A stretch of DNA of 64,000 nucleotides from contig CABMIH010000088.1 in NCBI GenBank assembly GCA_902386205.1, forward strand, positions 1 to 64,000. The letters run 5' to 3'. The position numbers and the translations under genes were made by a program. How positions within the stretch are numbered: the first letter of the stretch is position 1; each line of letters opens with the position of its first letter. The notes under the pieces are model-generated. The model was not told where the DNA came from, did no database searches, and saw nothing but the letters and a program-made list of their open reading frames with translations. This DNA comes from an uncultured archaeon (GTDB taxonomy: Archaea > Halobacteriota > Methanosarcinia > Methanosarcinales > Methanoperedenaceae). This document shows, piece after piece, positions 8,381 through 16,308 of this stretch.

Positions 8381-9538
8381 TTATTCCGAAACCGCCTCAG
8401 CAATACAGTCTTCGGTCGTTGCCAGGATACTCTTCACACCGCAAAGATTGGGAACATACTTATGCGCTTTTCCCGAATTCACCATCATGCATTTGAATCT
8501 CTCGCTTGCGGGTGATACGACCATGCAGGTGTCGCAAAAAACTTTTGCGCCGCTTCTTTCGATGCGCTCTATCAAAAGAGGATGTTTGTCTTTTATAGAG
8601 CGTGAAGTACATACCCATACTTCTTTTTTAACCTTTTTCCCATTCAACAGCCGTGCGAGATTTTCCAGTTCACCAACACTCGCATGTGGACATCCGAACG
8701 CGATCAGGTCGGGTTTGCCTTTTGAATAGATATCTTTTATTTGCTTACCTTCGATAGTTATCTTCTCAGCAGGCGCTTCATATTTCCCGGCTTCAGGAGT
8801 GGCGCCTGAAACATGATACAGCGCCACCGCACCTGATGCGGCCATTGCGGCACCGAGTGATTTTAACTCGTCTTTTGAGGGGGTTGACCTGAGTTTAAAT
8901 AAAGGCACTTTATCACCGACCATATCCCCTACAATATAGCCGAGCGCCCCGTAATCCGAATCATGCAACCCAGACTCGACAGTTACCATGACATCGGGTT
9001 TCCTGTTCTCATCCAGGTGAAAGCCGTAATTTGGCGTTTTTCCGATGAGCGCAGCCGAAAGTGCGCCCGGCCCCCCTTCCCTGTTGGTCCGTGCGCCGAT
9101 AACGGAATTGGCGTACGAGATAGCCGAGGATTCACTCCACGCCACGTGGTCCCCAAAAGCTGCAAGGTTATCAAAGATGACATAGGGCGTGCAGGAACAT
9201 TCGGTTCTTACCCCCAGCGCTTCATATGCCCGGATTATTTTTTCCTGCTTAGCTGCAAAATCCGGGCTTATGCCCATCTCTTTCCAGCATTCCCTGTCCA
9301 TCCCGGCCGGGTTAAGAATAGACGGCACAGCGACCTTTCCCTTCAGGTCTGATATCCATTCAAGACCTGCTTCTCCTATCGTCTTGTATGAAACCCCGGC
9401 TATCTGTGCGCTTTTTATGGAGATAAGCCTGTCCGCGTCATAAATATCGCCCAATGCAGTGAGTATCTCAATCGCTTTCTGGTATGTAGCACCGTGATCT
9501 CCCTTGAGAATATTTTCTTCTTCAGGCGTGAGATACAT
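8381..9538 (-). CDS. Aconitase X catalytic (large) subunit, probable phosphomevalonate dehydratase
   Basis: 385 residues of the AcnX/DUF521 family. It starts MYLTPEEENILKGDHGATY, the family signature. Iron-sulphur and substrate motifs are visible: SCTPYVIFDN, GCPHASVGELENLARLL and FCDTCMVVSP. In archaea the AcnX pair dehydrates 5-phosphomevalonate to trans-anhydromevalonate 5-phosphate in the modified mevalonate route to isoprenoids. The small subunit (DUF126/AcnX_S), often adjacent or fused, is not next to it and must lie elsewhere. The length is normal for a stand-alone large subunit. Confidence 0.88.
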   Translation of the reverse strand: MYLTPEEENILKGDHGATYQKAIEILTALGDIYDADRLISIKSAQIAGVSYKTIGEAGLEWISDLKGKVAVPSILNPAGMDRECWKEMGISPDFAAKQEKIIRAYEALGVRTECSCTPYVIFDNLAAFGDHVAWSESSAISYANSVIGARTNREGGPGALSAALIGKTPNYGFHLDENRKPDVMVTVESGLHDSDYGALGYIVGDMVGDKVPLFKLRSTPSKDELKSLGAAMAASGAVALYHVSGATPEAGKYEAPAEKITIEGKQIKDIYSKGKPDLIAFGCPHASVGELENLARLLNGKKVKKEVWVCTSRSIKDKHPLLIERIERSGAKVFCDTCMVVSPASERFKCMMVNSGKAHKYVPNLCGVKSILATTEDCIAEAVSE

Positions 9539-9567
9539 CTACACCTCAGGAATTCTTGAACAGCATT

Positions 9568-9900
9568 TCAATAAGCCCTGGGGCGAGTGTTAGAGAAATT
9601 GCTGTTTAATACCATCTTTACGATGTCCCCGTGTTTCTCTTTCAGGGAGTAGAAATTATGTTCTTTTGATAAATAGATACTCAGTATCCCGAGTCTTGAG
9701 TGCATTTGTCCGACCATGGCCGAGACACCTTTGTAATTTATATCAAAACCGCGCTTTTTAAGGTAATCGTATATCTCGCAGGTATTGTAACTTTTAGCTT
9801 CTAAGAAAAGGTTTAAAAGGCATTTCCTGATCCCGATCTTGTCCTTTAAGAGATATTTTACCAGTCTGGTCCTGACTCCTTCCTCCGCATTATCAGTCAT
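9568..9900 (-). CDS. DUF2551 winged-helix-like protein
   Basis: 110 residues from ATG 9900. This start is chosen because GGTGAT sits just before it, whereas ATG 9915 has no Shine-Dalgarno. The sequence resembles the methanogen DUF2551 family: TRLVKYLLKDKIGIRKCLLNLFLEAKSYNTCEIYDYLKKRGFDI would be a winged helix-turn-helix, followed by a short basic wing (LSKEHNFYSLKEKHGD). A regulatory role is inferred from the fold only. It ends 29 nt upstream of acnX and may be co-transcribed with it. Confidence 0.65.
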   Translation of the reverse strand: MTDNAEEGVRTRLVKYLLKDKIGIRKCLLNLFLEAKSYNTCEIYDYLKKRGFDINYKGVSAMVGQMHSRLGILSIYLSKEHNFYSLKEKHGDIVKMVLNSNFSNTRPRAY

Positions 9901-9999
9901 TGGATCACCCAACATAATAATGCTTTCAGGTTTCTTAAATGTATGGCTTCCCTATGGGAAAAAATATCCTGAAAATAAGAATTCCGATCATAGGTTTCA

Positions 10000-10071
10000 T
10001 GCGCCGGTCGGGACTCGAACCCGAGTTTAAGCGTTGGCAACGCTCAGTGATAACCGCTACACTACCGGCGC
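10000..10071 (-). tRNA. tRNA-Gly (GCC)
   Basis: On the minus strand the 72-nt sequence folds as a complete tRNA. The acceptor is GCGCCGG/CCGGCGC with discriminator A at 10000. The anticodon stem GAGCG/CGCTT encloses the loop TTGCCAA (anticodon GCC). The T-arm is TCGGG-TTCGAGT-CCCGA. CCA is not encoded. It lies alone between the DUF2551 gene and the suf operon. Confidence 0.95.
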
Positions 10072-10448
10072 GAACCGGAGCCGAAGGGCATTCCCTAAAT
10101 AATCTAATCCGTATTACATGAGCGAGGCAAGATAATATCTTATCCCTTTTTTAAATCACTTTTGTAATATGGTAGGTATAGGGGTACTCGCTTAATTATT
10201 CTACTACTTAAAAAAGATATGGGTATCGCACTGATCATCAAAGACTATTTGGTAGACATGAACACCAGTGGAAATGGCAGGATAAGCCAGAGCTTATTAT
10301 AGGTATAACAAGAGAAGGACTCGTGCCGGCGCGTGTTAAAAAAAAGAATAGAAATATATAAGCTGACAAACAAGAAATAAACGTTATGGGGTAAGAAGAT
10401 GAGGGTTAGAGCTATTGCAGCCCAAGAATCCACATTGAAAGGTTAGAA
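10072..10448 (+). promoter_or_regulatory. Upstream region of sufCB with TATA-like box
   Basis: The 377-nt gap between tRNA-Gly and sufC has no convincing gene. An archaeal TATA-like box, gaaatatataag, lies at 10351-10362, so transcription could begin around 10385. Between that point and sufC there is a 15-codon frame (ATG 10399, stop 10444-10446) that ends two bases before the sufC ATG. It could be a leader peptide or chance. A 62-codon frame on the opposite strand has no supporting features. Confidence 0.4.
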
Positions 10449-11189
10449 ATGATAGAAATAAAGAACTTAACGGTCAGCATCGAAGACAAAAGAGTACTAA
10501 ATGATGTGAATCTGTACATCGCACAGGGCGAGACCATTGTCCTGTTAGGCCCGAATGGTTCCGGAAAGACCTCTCTTTTGAATACGATAATAGGGATTCC
10601 GGAGTACAGGGTAGAGTCCGGCAGGATTCTTTTCAGCGGTAAGGACATCATCGGGCTCACCATAGATGAGCGTGCAAGGCTCGGGATTGGTATAGCCTTT
10701 CAGCGACCGCCGGCGGTTAGAGGGGTGAAGTTAAAGGATATGTTGCGCATCTGCATGGAAAAAAGAGGAGATTTCGATGAGGAAAAAATCAATGAGTTTG
10801 CCCAAAAACTGAACCTCCTCAGTTGTCTGGACCGGGATATCAACCTGGGCTTTTCCGGCGGGGAGATCAAGCGTTCTGAACTCCTCCAGTTGCTGGCTCA
10901 GAATCCCGGATTTATAATGCTTGATGAACCTGATTCAGGCGTGGATCTGGTAAATATAAATTTAGTGGGGAGGGTAATAAATGAGCTTCTTGAAAAGGAG
11001 AAAATGGCAAGCAAGAGGACCAAAGCGGGACTGATTATAACCCATGCCGGGTATATCCTGGATTATGTCAATGCTGACAGGGGCTGCATCATGGTGAACG
11101 GTACTGTAATCTGCTCCGGGAATCCAAGAGACCTTTTAGAGGATATAAGAACCAAAGGTTATGAGGGGTGTGTAAGATGTCTAAATTAA
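10449..11189 (+). CDS. sufC: Fe-S cluster assembly ATPase SufC
   Basis: 246-residue cytoplasmic ABC-type ATPase of the SUF system, which builds Fe-S clusters together with SufB. It has Walker A LLGPNGSGKTSLLNT (about residue 33), the Q-loop in GIGIAFQRPPAV, the signature FSGGEIKRSELLQLL, Walker B FIMLDEPDSGVD and a switch His in LIITHAGYILDY. The archaeal minimal system uses only SufB and SufC, and only those two are present. sufC overlaps sufB by 13-22 nt depending on the sufB start. Confidence 0.93.
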   Translation: MIEIKNLTVSIEDKRVLNDVNLYIAQGETIVLLGPNGSGKTSLLNTIIGIPEYRVESGRILFSGKDIIGLTIDERARLGIGIAFQRPPAVRGVKLKDMLRICMEKRGDFDEEKINEFAQKLNLLSCLDRDINLGFSGGEIKRSELLQLLAQNPGFIMLDEPDSGVDLVNINLVGRVINELLEKEKMASKRTKAGLIITHAGYILDYVNADRGCIMVNGTVICSGNPRDLLEDIRTKGYEGCVRCLN

Positions 11190-12397
11190 GTGCCGGGGAG
11201 ATGGCAAAGAAAGCCGTAAAAAAACCCTCAGCTATTGGTCCTGATATTGATCTTAACGCTTACTCCGCGGAAGTTAAGGAGCATGGTAAGATTCAAAGGC
11301 TAAAGGAGCTATCTGGCGAGGTCAAGGAAAAAGCCATAAGTGTGGGTGTTGATGCAGAAGAGGCGTGCAGGTCGGGGTCATTTTTTCAGATGGACCACTC
11401 AGTCATATTATCCTCCGCCTATCAAAAAGGCATTGAAGTGATGAGCAGCACAGAGGCGCTTAAAAAATATGACTGGCTCTCAGACTACTGGTGGAAGGCT
11501 GTAAACGTGGATGCCGACAAATACACAGCCCAGGCTGAGCTGAAACAGAACCATGGATATTTTTTGAGGACGCTGCCCCGGGCAAAGGTAGAGTTTCCTC
11601 TACAGGCATGTCTCTACATGACCCGGGACGGTCTGGCGCAGAATGTACATAACATAATAATTGCCGAGGAGGGCTCTGAACTTCACATCATAACCGGCTG
11701 CACAACAGCCCCAAAGGTGAGAACAGGCCTGCATATAGGTGTTTCAGAGTTTTATGTTAAGAAGAACGCCATGGTTACTTTTACAATGATCCACAATTGG
11801 GCGGAGGACGTAGAGGTAAGACCAAGAACAGGCACAATCGTGGAAGACAACAGCATATTCCTTAGCAACTACGTTTGCATGAAGCCTGTAAAGACCCTGC
11901 AGATGTACCCAACTGCCTATTGTGTGGGTGAGGGCGCTACTGTGAGATTCAATACCATTTTATTCGCAAGAGAAGGTTCGAATATGGATGTAGGTTCGCG
12001 GGTCTTCTTGAGAGCAAGGGGCAGCAGGGCTGAGCTTGTTTCAAGGGCTATAACCGGAGGAGGCGATATAGTTACGCGGGGTCATCTGATAGGCGAGGTT
12101 CCGGGCATCAAGGCACATCTGGAGTGCAGGGGGCTTATACTATCTGAAAAGGGAAGGATTCACGCCATTCCTGAACTTGAAGGGAAGGTAAATAATGTTG
12201 ATATGTCTCACGAAGCTGCTGTGGGTAAGATCGCAGAGGAAGAGATTCAATATCTAATGGCAAGGGGATTGAGCAGTGAAGAGGCAACATCTGCCATAAT
12301 CAGGGGTTTTCTGGATGTCGAAATAAAGGGCATCCCGGAGCATTTAAAGAGAGAAATAAGAAAGGCGGTCAGTATGGGAGAAGAGCGCCTCATGTGA
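11177..12397 (+). CDS. sufB: SufB/SufD-family Fe-S scaffold protein
   Basis: About 406 residues from ATG 11177, with GAGGGG upstream; GTG 11168 in the same frame is less likely. The protein forms the β-helix scaffold on which SufC acts. Family signatures are visible: LHIITGCTTAPK, FTMIHNWAEDVEVRPRTG, MYPTAYCVGEGA, and near the end LEGKVNNVDMSHEAAVGKIAEEEIQYLMARGLS, where the His and Glu are typical of SufB/D. Overlap with sufC shows one operon. It is the only SufB/D copy here, so it presumably acts as a homodimer. Confidence 0.9.
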   Translation: MSKLSAGEMAKKAVKKPSAIGPDIDLNAYSAEVKEHGKIQRLKELSGEVKEKAISVGVDAEEACRSGSFFQMDHSVILSSAYQKGIEVMSSTEALKKYDWLSDYWWKAVNVDADKYTAQAELKQNHGYFLRTLPRAKVEFPLQACLYMTRDGLAQNVHNIIIAEEGSELHIITGCTTAPKVRTGLHIGVSEFYVKKNAMVTFTMIHNWAEDVEVRPRTGTIVEDNSIFLSNYVCMKPVKTLQMYPTAYCVGEGATVRFNTILFAREGSNMDVGSRVFLRARGSRAELVSRAITGGGDIVTRGHLIGEVPGIKAHLECRGLILSEKGRIHAIPELEGKVNNVDMSHEAAVGKIAEEEIQYLMARGLSSEEATSAIIRGFLDVEIKGIPEHLKREIRKAVSMGEERLM

Positions 12398-12492
12398 GGC
12401 AAAGTCAGAATATCGTACTCCAATACCTCGAACAGCCTGCATATATATACAATGGAGACTCTAATAAAATATAGGAATTGGAGGTAGGAATC

Positions 12493-12777
12493 ATGGGAAG
12501 ATATGTTATAATATCAACATTGACAGATGAAGGTGCCAAGACTCTCAAAAAGAATCCTGGCAGAGTGAAAGAAGTTAATGAAGAAATTAAAGAAATGGGT
12601 GTAAACGTATTGGATCAATACGTCGTCTTGGGAAATTTTGACTTTTTGACCATCGTAGAAGCGGATGATGAATCCAAGGTTGCCAAAGCAATTGTCGAAA
12701 TTTTATCCCGCGGCAGCATAAGAACATCGACATACAAGGCGATACCAGTAGACGAGTTCATCGAATCACTTAAATGA
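12493..12777 (+). CDS. GYD-domain protein
   Basis: About 94 residues from ATG 12493, preceded by GGAGGT at 12480-12485; the longer TTG-initiated frame at 12478 begins inside that ribosome site and is rejected. The sequence (GRYVIISTLTDEGAKTLKKNPGRVKEVNEEIKEMG, then YVVLGNFDFLTIVEADDESK) fits the GYD family, a small ferredoxin-like α+β domain of unknown role. It overlaps the downstream radical SAM gene by 4 nt, so the two are translationally coupled and probably work together. Confidence 0.8.
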   Translation: MGRYVIISTLTDEGAKTLKKNPGRVKEVNEEIKEMGVNVLDQYVVLGNFDFLTIVEADDESKVAKAIVEILSRGSIRTSTYKAIPVDEFIESLK

Positions 12778-13526
12778 GTATGTTCGACCCTGTTGAGTTG
12801 GCTGAACTCACCAGAAGTATCGTATGCAAAAATAATCAGAGAAAGTATTACCGATTCAGGTCCTCGATATTCTATGGCGGCATATCGACGGCAGATTGTG
12901 TCGGCTGCTGCCTGAGATGCGCCTTCTGCTGGTCGTGGAATGTGGTTACAAGACCGCAGGAAAACGGAAACTTCTACTCTCCTGGAGAGATTGCACGGAA
13001 ACTAATTGCAATAGCAAAAAGCAAAAAATTGCGCCAGTTAAGGATAAGCGGAAATGAACCAACGATCTGTAGAGAACATCTGATCCAAGTCCTCGAACTG
13101 ATTCCAGAAGATTATTTATTTATTCTTGAGACAAACGGAATTCTCATAGGCAGTGACCCGATCTATGCAGAGGAGTTCTCAAGGTTTTCTAACCTTTATG
13201 TAAGGGTAAGCCTCAAAGGCACATGCGAGGAGGAATTTTCAAGACTGACTGGTGCGATACCGCAAGGATTTCAATTGCAGCTTAAGTCCCTCGAATTCCT
13301 CACCAGGTGCAGGGTAAATGTCCATCCTGCATGCATGATAAGCTTCAGCCAGCCTGAAAATATCACAGCTTTGAGAAAGAGATTAAAGGCAATTAATCCT
13401 GCATTTGAAAATTTCGAAGTGGAGGAACTCATTCTCTACCCCTCTGTTGAAAAGAGACTGAAGAAACTGAAAGTGAATTATATGACAGGCTATAAGCCTG
13501 AGAGCATACCGGCTGAACAGATATAG
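12774..13526 (+). CDS. Radical SAM protein
   Basis: 250 residues. The cluster motif lies in DCVGCCLRCAFCW (about residues 41-52): a CxxxCxxC set (Cys45, Cys49 and Cys52 by my count) with an extra Cys immediately before. Next come SAM-binding elements LRQLRISGNEPTICREH and FILETNGILIG. The length and spacing resemble radical SAM activase-type enzymes rather than NifB or MoaA. No C-terminal SPASM cluster is present. The 4-nt overlap with the GYD gene is the only context clue. The substrate is unknown. Confidence 0.8.
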   Translation: MSMFDPVELAELTRSIVCKNNQRKYYRFRSSIFYGGISTADCVGCCLRCAFCWSWNVVTRPQENGNFYSPGEIARKLIAIAKSKKLRQLRISGNEPTICREHLIQVLELIPEDYLFILETNGILIGSDPIYAEEFSRFSNLYVRVSLKGTCEEEFSRLTGAIPQGFQLQLKSLEFLTRCRVNVHPACMISFSQPENITALRKRLKAINPAFENFEVEELILYPSVEKRLKKLKVNYMTGYKPESIPAEQI

Positions 13527-13532
13527 AAACCG

Positions 13533-13940
13533 TTAAGAGCTGCCTCTCCCAATCTCCCTGACAATGTCGCTGGCACTTACTATGCCAATGGGCATCTGGG
13601 GTTCGCTTAGATCCCTTCCCATCACCAGTAACCTGTGGATGTGTTTCTTCTGCATTACGCCTGCGGCCTGCTCAAGAGTCGTCTCCGGCCTGATAGCCTC
13701 CACATAAGGGGTCATTATCTCCTCGGCTGTTAGAAGCTCCCAGTTCTGTTTACCAAAGTGGCGGAGCACGTCGCATTCTGAGACTATTCCCATTGCTCCT
13801 CTCTCCGGACCTGCTACAGCAACTCCAGATACCTCTTCCCGGGCCATAATCTTAGAGATCTCTTTGATTGAGAGCGTTGATGGGATGATTATCACCCTGT
13901 CCGCCATCACATCCTTGAGTAACTTGACTTTCTTTTTCAA
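13533..13940 (-). CDS. CBS-domain pair protein
   Basis: About 135 residues holding two tandem CBS motifs: VKLLKDVMADRVIIIPSTLSIKEISKIM with GIVSECDVLRHF, then EEIMTPYVEAIRPETTLEQAAGVM with GIVSASDIVREI. Such pairs bind adenosine nucleotides or SAM and usually regulate a partner. The likely start is TTG at 13940, since GGGAGGC lies just before it; no ATG fits. It is convergent with the radical SAM gene and divergent from the next gene, so its partner is not evident. Confidence 0.85.
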   Translation of the reverse strand: MKKKVKLLKDVMADRVIIIPSTLSIKEISKIMAREEVSGVAVAGPERGAMGIVSECDVLRHFGKQNWELLTAEEIMTPYVEAIRPETTLEQAAGVMQKKHIHRLLVMGRDLSEPQMPIGIVSASDIVREIGRGSS

Positions 13941-14085
13941 AACTTTGCCTCCCAAGTGAATTTAGAGTTTTACGATTAAATAGCTGTCGCAGAATGATGA
14001 TACCATAAGCTACTTGTATGATTAAAAAACATATACTATTGGGGCTAAAAAGAGCCTTGAGCAAAAATAGGTGGAGGTTAGAAAG

Positions 14086-14595
14086 ATGAAACGTTTAGAA
14101 GATATTCTCATGGAGAAGAGGTGGGAGATTGCAGCTAAATCAGCCAGTGCTATGCCATTAATATATGACATGCATTTCAGGAAAGTCCTTGGAGAGAAAT
14201 ATGATGAGATCGAGAGGCCTATCTGGACCGAAAGTGGAAAGGAAGTGAATAAACTTGCAACGGCACTTGGTTTACCTTTAAGTAATGCCATTGAAGTCAA
14301 TGAGGCCTTTGGAGTTATTGGAACGATCCTCTATGGGCCTGAGTTCAAGTTCGATATCATAGAAGAGACAAGAGACAGAGTAGTGGGGAAGGTGATCGAA
14401 TGTCCCATACTGAACAGGGCAAGAGAGATGGGTTTAGATCCAGAAATTGTTGCTCTCAAAGCGTGTATGATCTACGATAAATCGGCTGTTGAGAACCTTA
14501 ACCCTGGGTACACCCACAGGTTAAATGCGAACATGTGCAGCGGCAGCCGATATTGTGAGATGGTCATCGAGCGCCAAATAAAGCCAGAGATCTAG
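14086..14595 (+). CDS. L-2-amino-thiazoline-4-carboxylate hydrolase-like protein
   Basis: 169 residues from ATG 14086, with GGAGGT at 14073-14078; the GTG at 14071 overlaps that site and is rejected. The C-terminal part (VVGKVIECPILNRAREMGLD, then MCSGSRYCEMVIE) resembles the ATC_hydrolase/DUF6125-like group, which ends in a C-x-G-x-x-x-C-E pattern. Named members open thiazoline rings on the way to cysteine, but most family members are uncharacterised. I claim only the family resemblance. The gene is monocistronic by position. Confidence 0.5.
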   Translation: MKRLEDILMEKRWEIAAKSASAMPLIYDMHFRKVLGEKYDEIERPIWTESGKEVNKLATALGLPLSNAIEVNEAFGVIGTILYGPEFKFDIIEETRDRVVGKVIECPILNRAREMGLDPEIVALKACMIYDKSAVENLNPGYTHRLNANMCSGSRYCEMVIERQIKPEI

Positions 14596-14914
14596 AACGC
14601 CTGGTTTGAGATTCCTGCCATCTCCTTTTTTAAGCCCAGCGCCCTATTCCCAAGTTTAGTCCACAGTCCTCTAAAATTTGCCTTTTTGAGTTTCAAGCTT
14701 GGCCACATCCAAATAGTGAGAGTTATCAGTTCTGATTACCAAAATTTATAAATGTCATTAATGTTATACTTTTAAATTGGAGAGTAAACCGGGTGATCAT
14801 TATCTGGACTTACGGTAGTCCCATAAGTTTGGAGTGGTATGGAAATACCAAACACAGGTAAAACTGCGAGCGGAATAGCTATGGATTTGGTTCCCATCCG
14901 GGCTTGTATCCTTT
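14596..14914 (+). promoter_or_regulatory. Intergenic region with TATA-like box upstream of the TRAM relic
   Basis: No gene is seen in this 319-nt stretch. A TATA-like sequence, aaaatttataaatg, lies at 14741-14754 and would start transcription near 14775. That is about 270 nt before the CxxC mini-protein start at 15048, so most of the leader would be the dead TRAM gene. A small inverted repeat, TGGTAT-GGAA-ATACCA, lies at about 14832-14847. Confidence 0.35.
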
Positions 14915-15032
14915 TGAGCATTCAGAGCTTTGTGATTTTCTTGCCCGGCACGAAGGTCGAAGACCAGATCACGAAAGATTGAGCGGGACATGCGGAAATC
15001 GCGATAGCAGCTTTTGCTGAAAAGAACCAACT
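14915..15032 (+). pseudogene. Decayed TRAM-domain protein (3' part)
   Basis: This aligns base for base with the intact TRAM gene at 53402-53614. SFVIFLPGTKVEDQIT corresponds to GFVIFVPGTKVGDNVT, and IAIAAFAEKN to FAIAALAEKN. Relative to the intact copy there is a 2-nt deletion after 'atcacg', giving an in-frame TGA, then a 1-nt deletion after 'cggaaat' that restores the frame. The N-terminal ~35 codons are not recognisable. The next gene (CxxC mini-protein) follows as it does in the intact pair, so this is a dead duplicate of a two-gene unit. Confidence 0.8.
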
Positions 15033-15047
15033 GAGGAAGAATAACTT

Positions 15048-15227
15048 ATGAGCGATGAAAGAAGAGGCGGCGAAAGAAGAGGTGGCTTTAGGCCGGGCGG
15101 TCCGAGAGAGATGCACAAGGCAACTTGCGCAGACTGTGGCAAGGAAACTGAAGTACCTTTCAAGCCATCTGGCGACAGACCGGTATACTGCCAGGAATGC
15201 TACCAGAAACATAAACCAAAGAGATAA
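15048..15227 (+). CDS. CxxC-x17-CxxC zinc-binding mini-protein
   Basis: A 59-residue protein, MSDERRGGERRGGFRPGGPR followed by EMHKATCADCGKE and PSGDRPVYCQECYQK. The pairs CADC and CQEC are separated by exactly 17 residues, the pattern of the CxxC-x17-CxxC family (TIGR04272-like) known from methanogens and some bacteria. The Arg/Gly-rich N-terminus suggests RNA binding; the four Cys should bind zinc. It is nearly identical in its core to the protein at 53632-53820. The start is ATG 15048, with 'gaggaag' upstream. Its stop TAA shares one base with the ATG of the next gene. Confidence 0.9.
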   Translation: MSDERRGGERRGGFRPGGPREMHKATCADCGKETEVPFKPSGDRPVYCQECYQKHKPKR

Positions 15228-15925
15228 TGCAAGGCTGGATAATCCCGCCGCCAAAAGAACCTGCTAAAAGCAAAGAAGAATTTAAAAAGGAAAGGGAGGA
15301 GAAAGTGAGATGGCTCATTAATCAGTGCTTTCTCACGTCAAATCGCATAAAGGATGCAATGCTGAAGGTTCCGAGGGAAGAGTTCGTCCCACCTCTTTAC
15401 AGGGACTATGCCTATCTTGAAGTCCCTCTCCCCCTGCCTGGAAAGAAAGCGACCATTTCGTGCCCGCACAGTTATCCACTCTTTTATGAGCCCCTGGGTC
15501 TGGATAAAGGCCATAAATTTCTCGAAGTTGGTCTTGGATCCGGCTACGGCACTGCGCTGGCAAGGGAAATCGTTGGATATAGAGGTCTTGTTGTATCCAT
15601 TGAAATCGACCAATTGACCTTTGAATTTGCCAGGAAAAATCTCAAAAATTTAGGTTATGCGGATATTATCCTTGTAAGAGGTGACGGTGGTCTTGGGTAT
15701 CCAGCAATGTCTCCATATGACAGGATTTGTATCACCGCTGCATGCATCGAGATTCCTCCTCCTTTGATAGAACAGCTCAGGACAGGTGGGAGGCTGATAG
15801 CACCTGTGATAGAACATGGGGTTCAGAACCTTGTCTTGCTTGAAAAGAGCGAAAAGCGTATCATAAGAAAGGTCATCTGTGAAGTGTTATACATTCCTTT
15901 AAGTGGAAAGTATGGGGGCAAGTGA
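15227..15925 (+). CDS. pcm: Protein-L-isoaspartate O-methyltransferase-like enzyme
   Basis: 232 residues. The core shows VPREEFVPPLYRDYAYLEVPLPL, CPHSYPLFYEPLGL and the SAM-binding loop KFLEVGLGSGYGTALAREIVG, followed by YDRICITAACIEIPPPLIEQL and LRTGGRLIAPV, the order seen in PCMT enzymes. The family methylates isoaspartyl residues in damaged proteins as the first repair step. The usual 'TISAPHM' motif appears here as TISCPHS, so the substrate may be altered. It starts on the last base of the mini-protein stop codon, so the genes are coupled. Confidence 0.85.
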   Translation: MQGWIIPPPKEPAKSKEEFKKEREEKVRWLINQCFLTSNRIKDAMLKVPREEFVPPLYRDYAYLEVPLPLPGKKATISCPHSYPLFYEPLGLDKGHKFLEVGLGSGYGTALAREIVGYRGLVVSIEIDQLTFEFARKNLKNLGYADIILVRGDGGLGYPAMSPYDRICITAACIEIPPPLIEQLRTGGRLIAPVIEHGVQNLVLLEKSEKRIIRKVICEVLYIPLSGKYGGK

Positions 15926-15932
15926 GGAGTGA

Positions 15933-16229
15933 ATGAAAGAGATTTCCTTCATCGATGGTAAAACAAAAATAAGAATAGAAAATAACCATCTTGCAGCATA
16001 TCTGGAAAGAATTATTGCTGCTGGTTATGTTGTGAAGGCAAATAAATGTAAGGGAAAGGAAGGGTGGAGGGATGTATTAATGATAGGTAAAGCCAGCGAT
16101 TTTGAGGAATTTTTCAGTGGGAAGGCTGCAATAAAAGAAATCTATAAACAGTTTCCGCAGATTTATCGCCTTCTTTTTAACCATGGAGAGATTGTACTGT
16201 ATATGCTCCAGGATCATGAGATTGTATAA
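15933..16229 (+). CDS. Hypothetical small protein
   Basis: 98 residues (MKEISFIDGKTKIRIENNHLAAYLERIIAAG...), with GAGGAG just upstream of ATG 15933 and only 7 nt after the methyltransferase stop, so it is probably in that operon. Predicted α/β, no Cys pairs beyond one, and no membrane segment. I do not recognise the family. Its position suggests a role linked to the methyltransferase or the zinc mini-protein. Confidence 0.65.
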   Translation: MKEISFIDGKTKIRIENNHLAAYLERIIAAGYVVKANKCKGKEGWRDVLMIGKASDFEEFFSGKAAIKEIYKQFPQIYRLLFNHGEIVLYMLQDHEIV

Positions 16230-16308
16230 CAACTGTATTGGCTATTTTTAACAGCTATTCCATTAAGATTATCAGCTTGAAGGATAATTTTCTATAGGGG
16301 TGTTTTTC

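Noticed and set aside
10245-10433. 62-codon hydrophobic frame on the minus strand upstream of sufC
   Set aside because: No ribosome site, no family resemblance, and it lies across the likely suf promoter; composition of A/T-rich DNA explains the hydrophobic residues.
14922-15254. Frames of 110 and 64 codons on the minus strand opposite the CxxC mini-protein
   Set aside because: They are antisense to a clearly conserved 59-residue protein with a family-defining Cys pattern.
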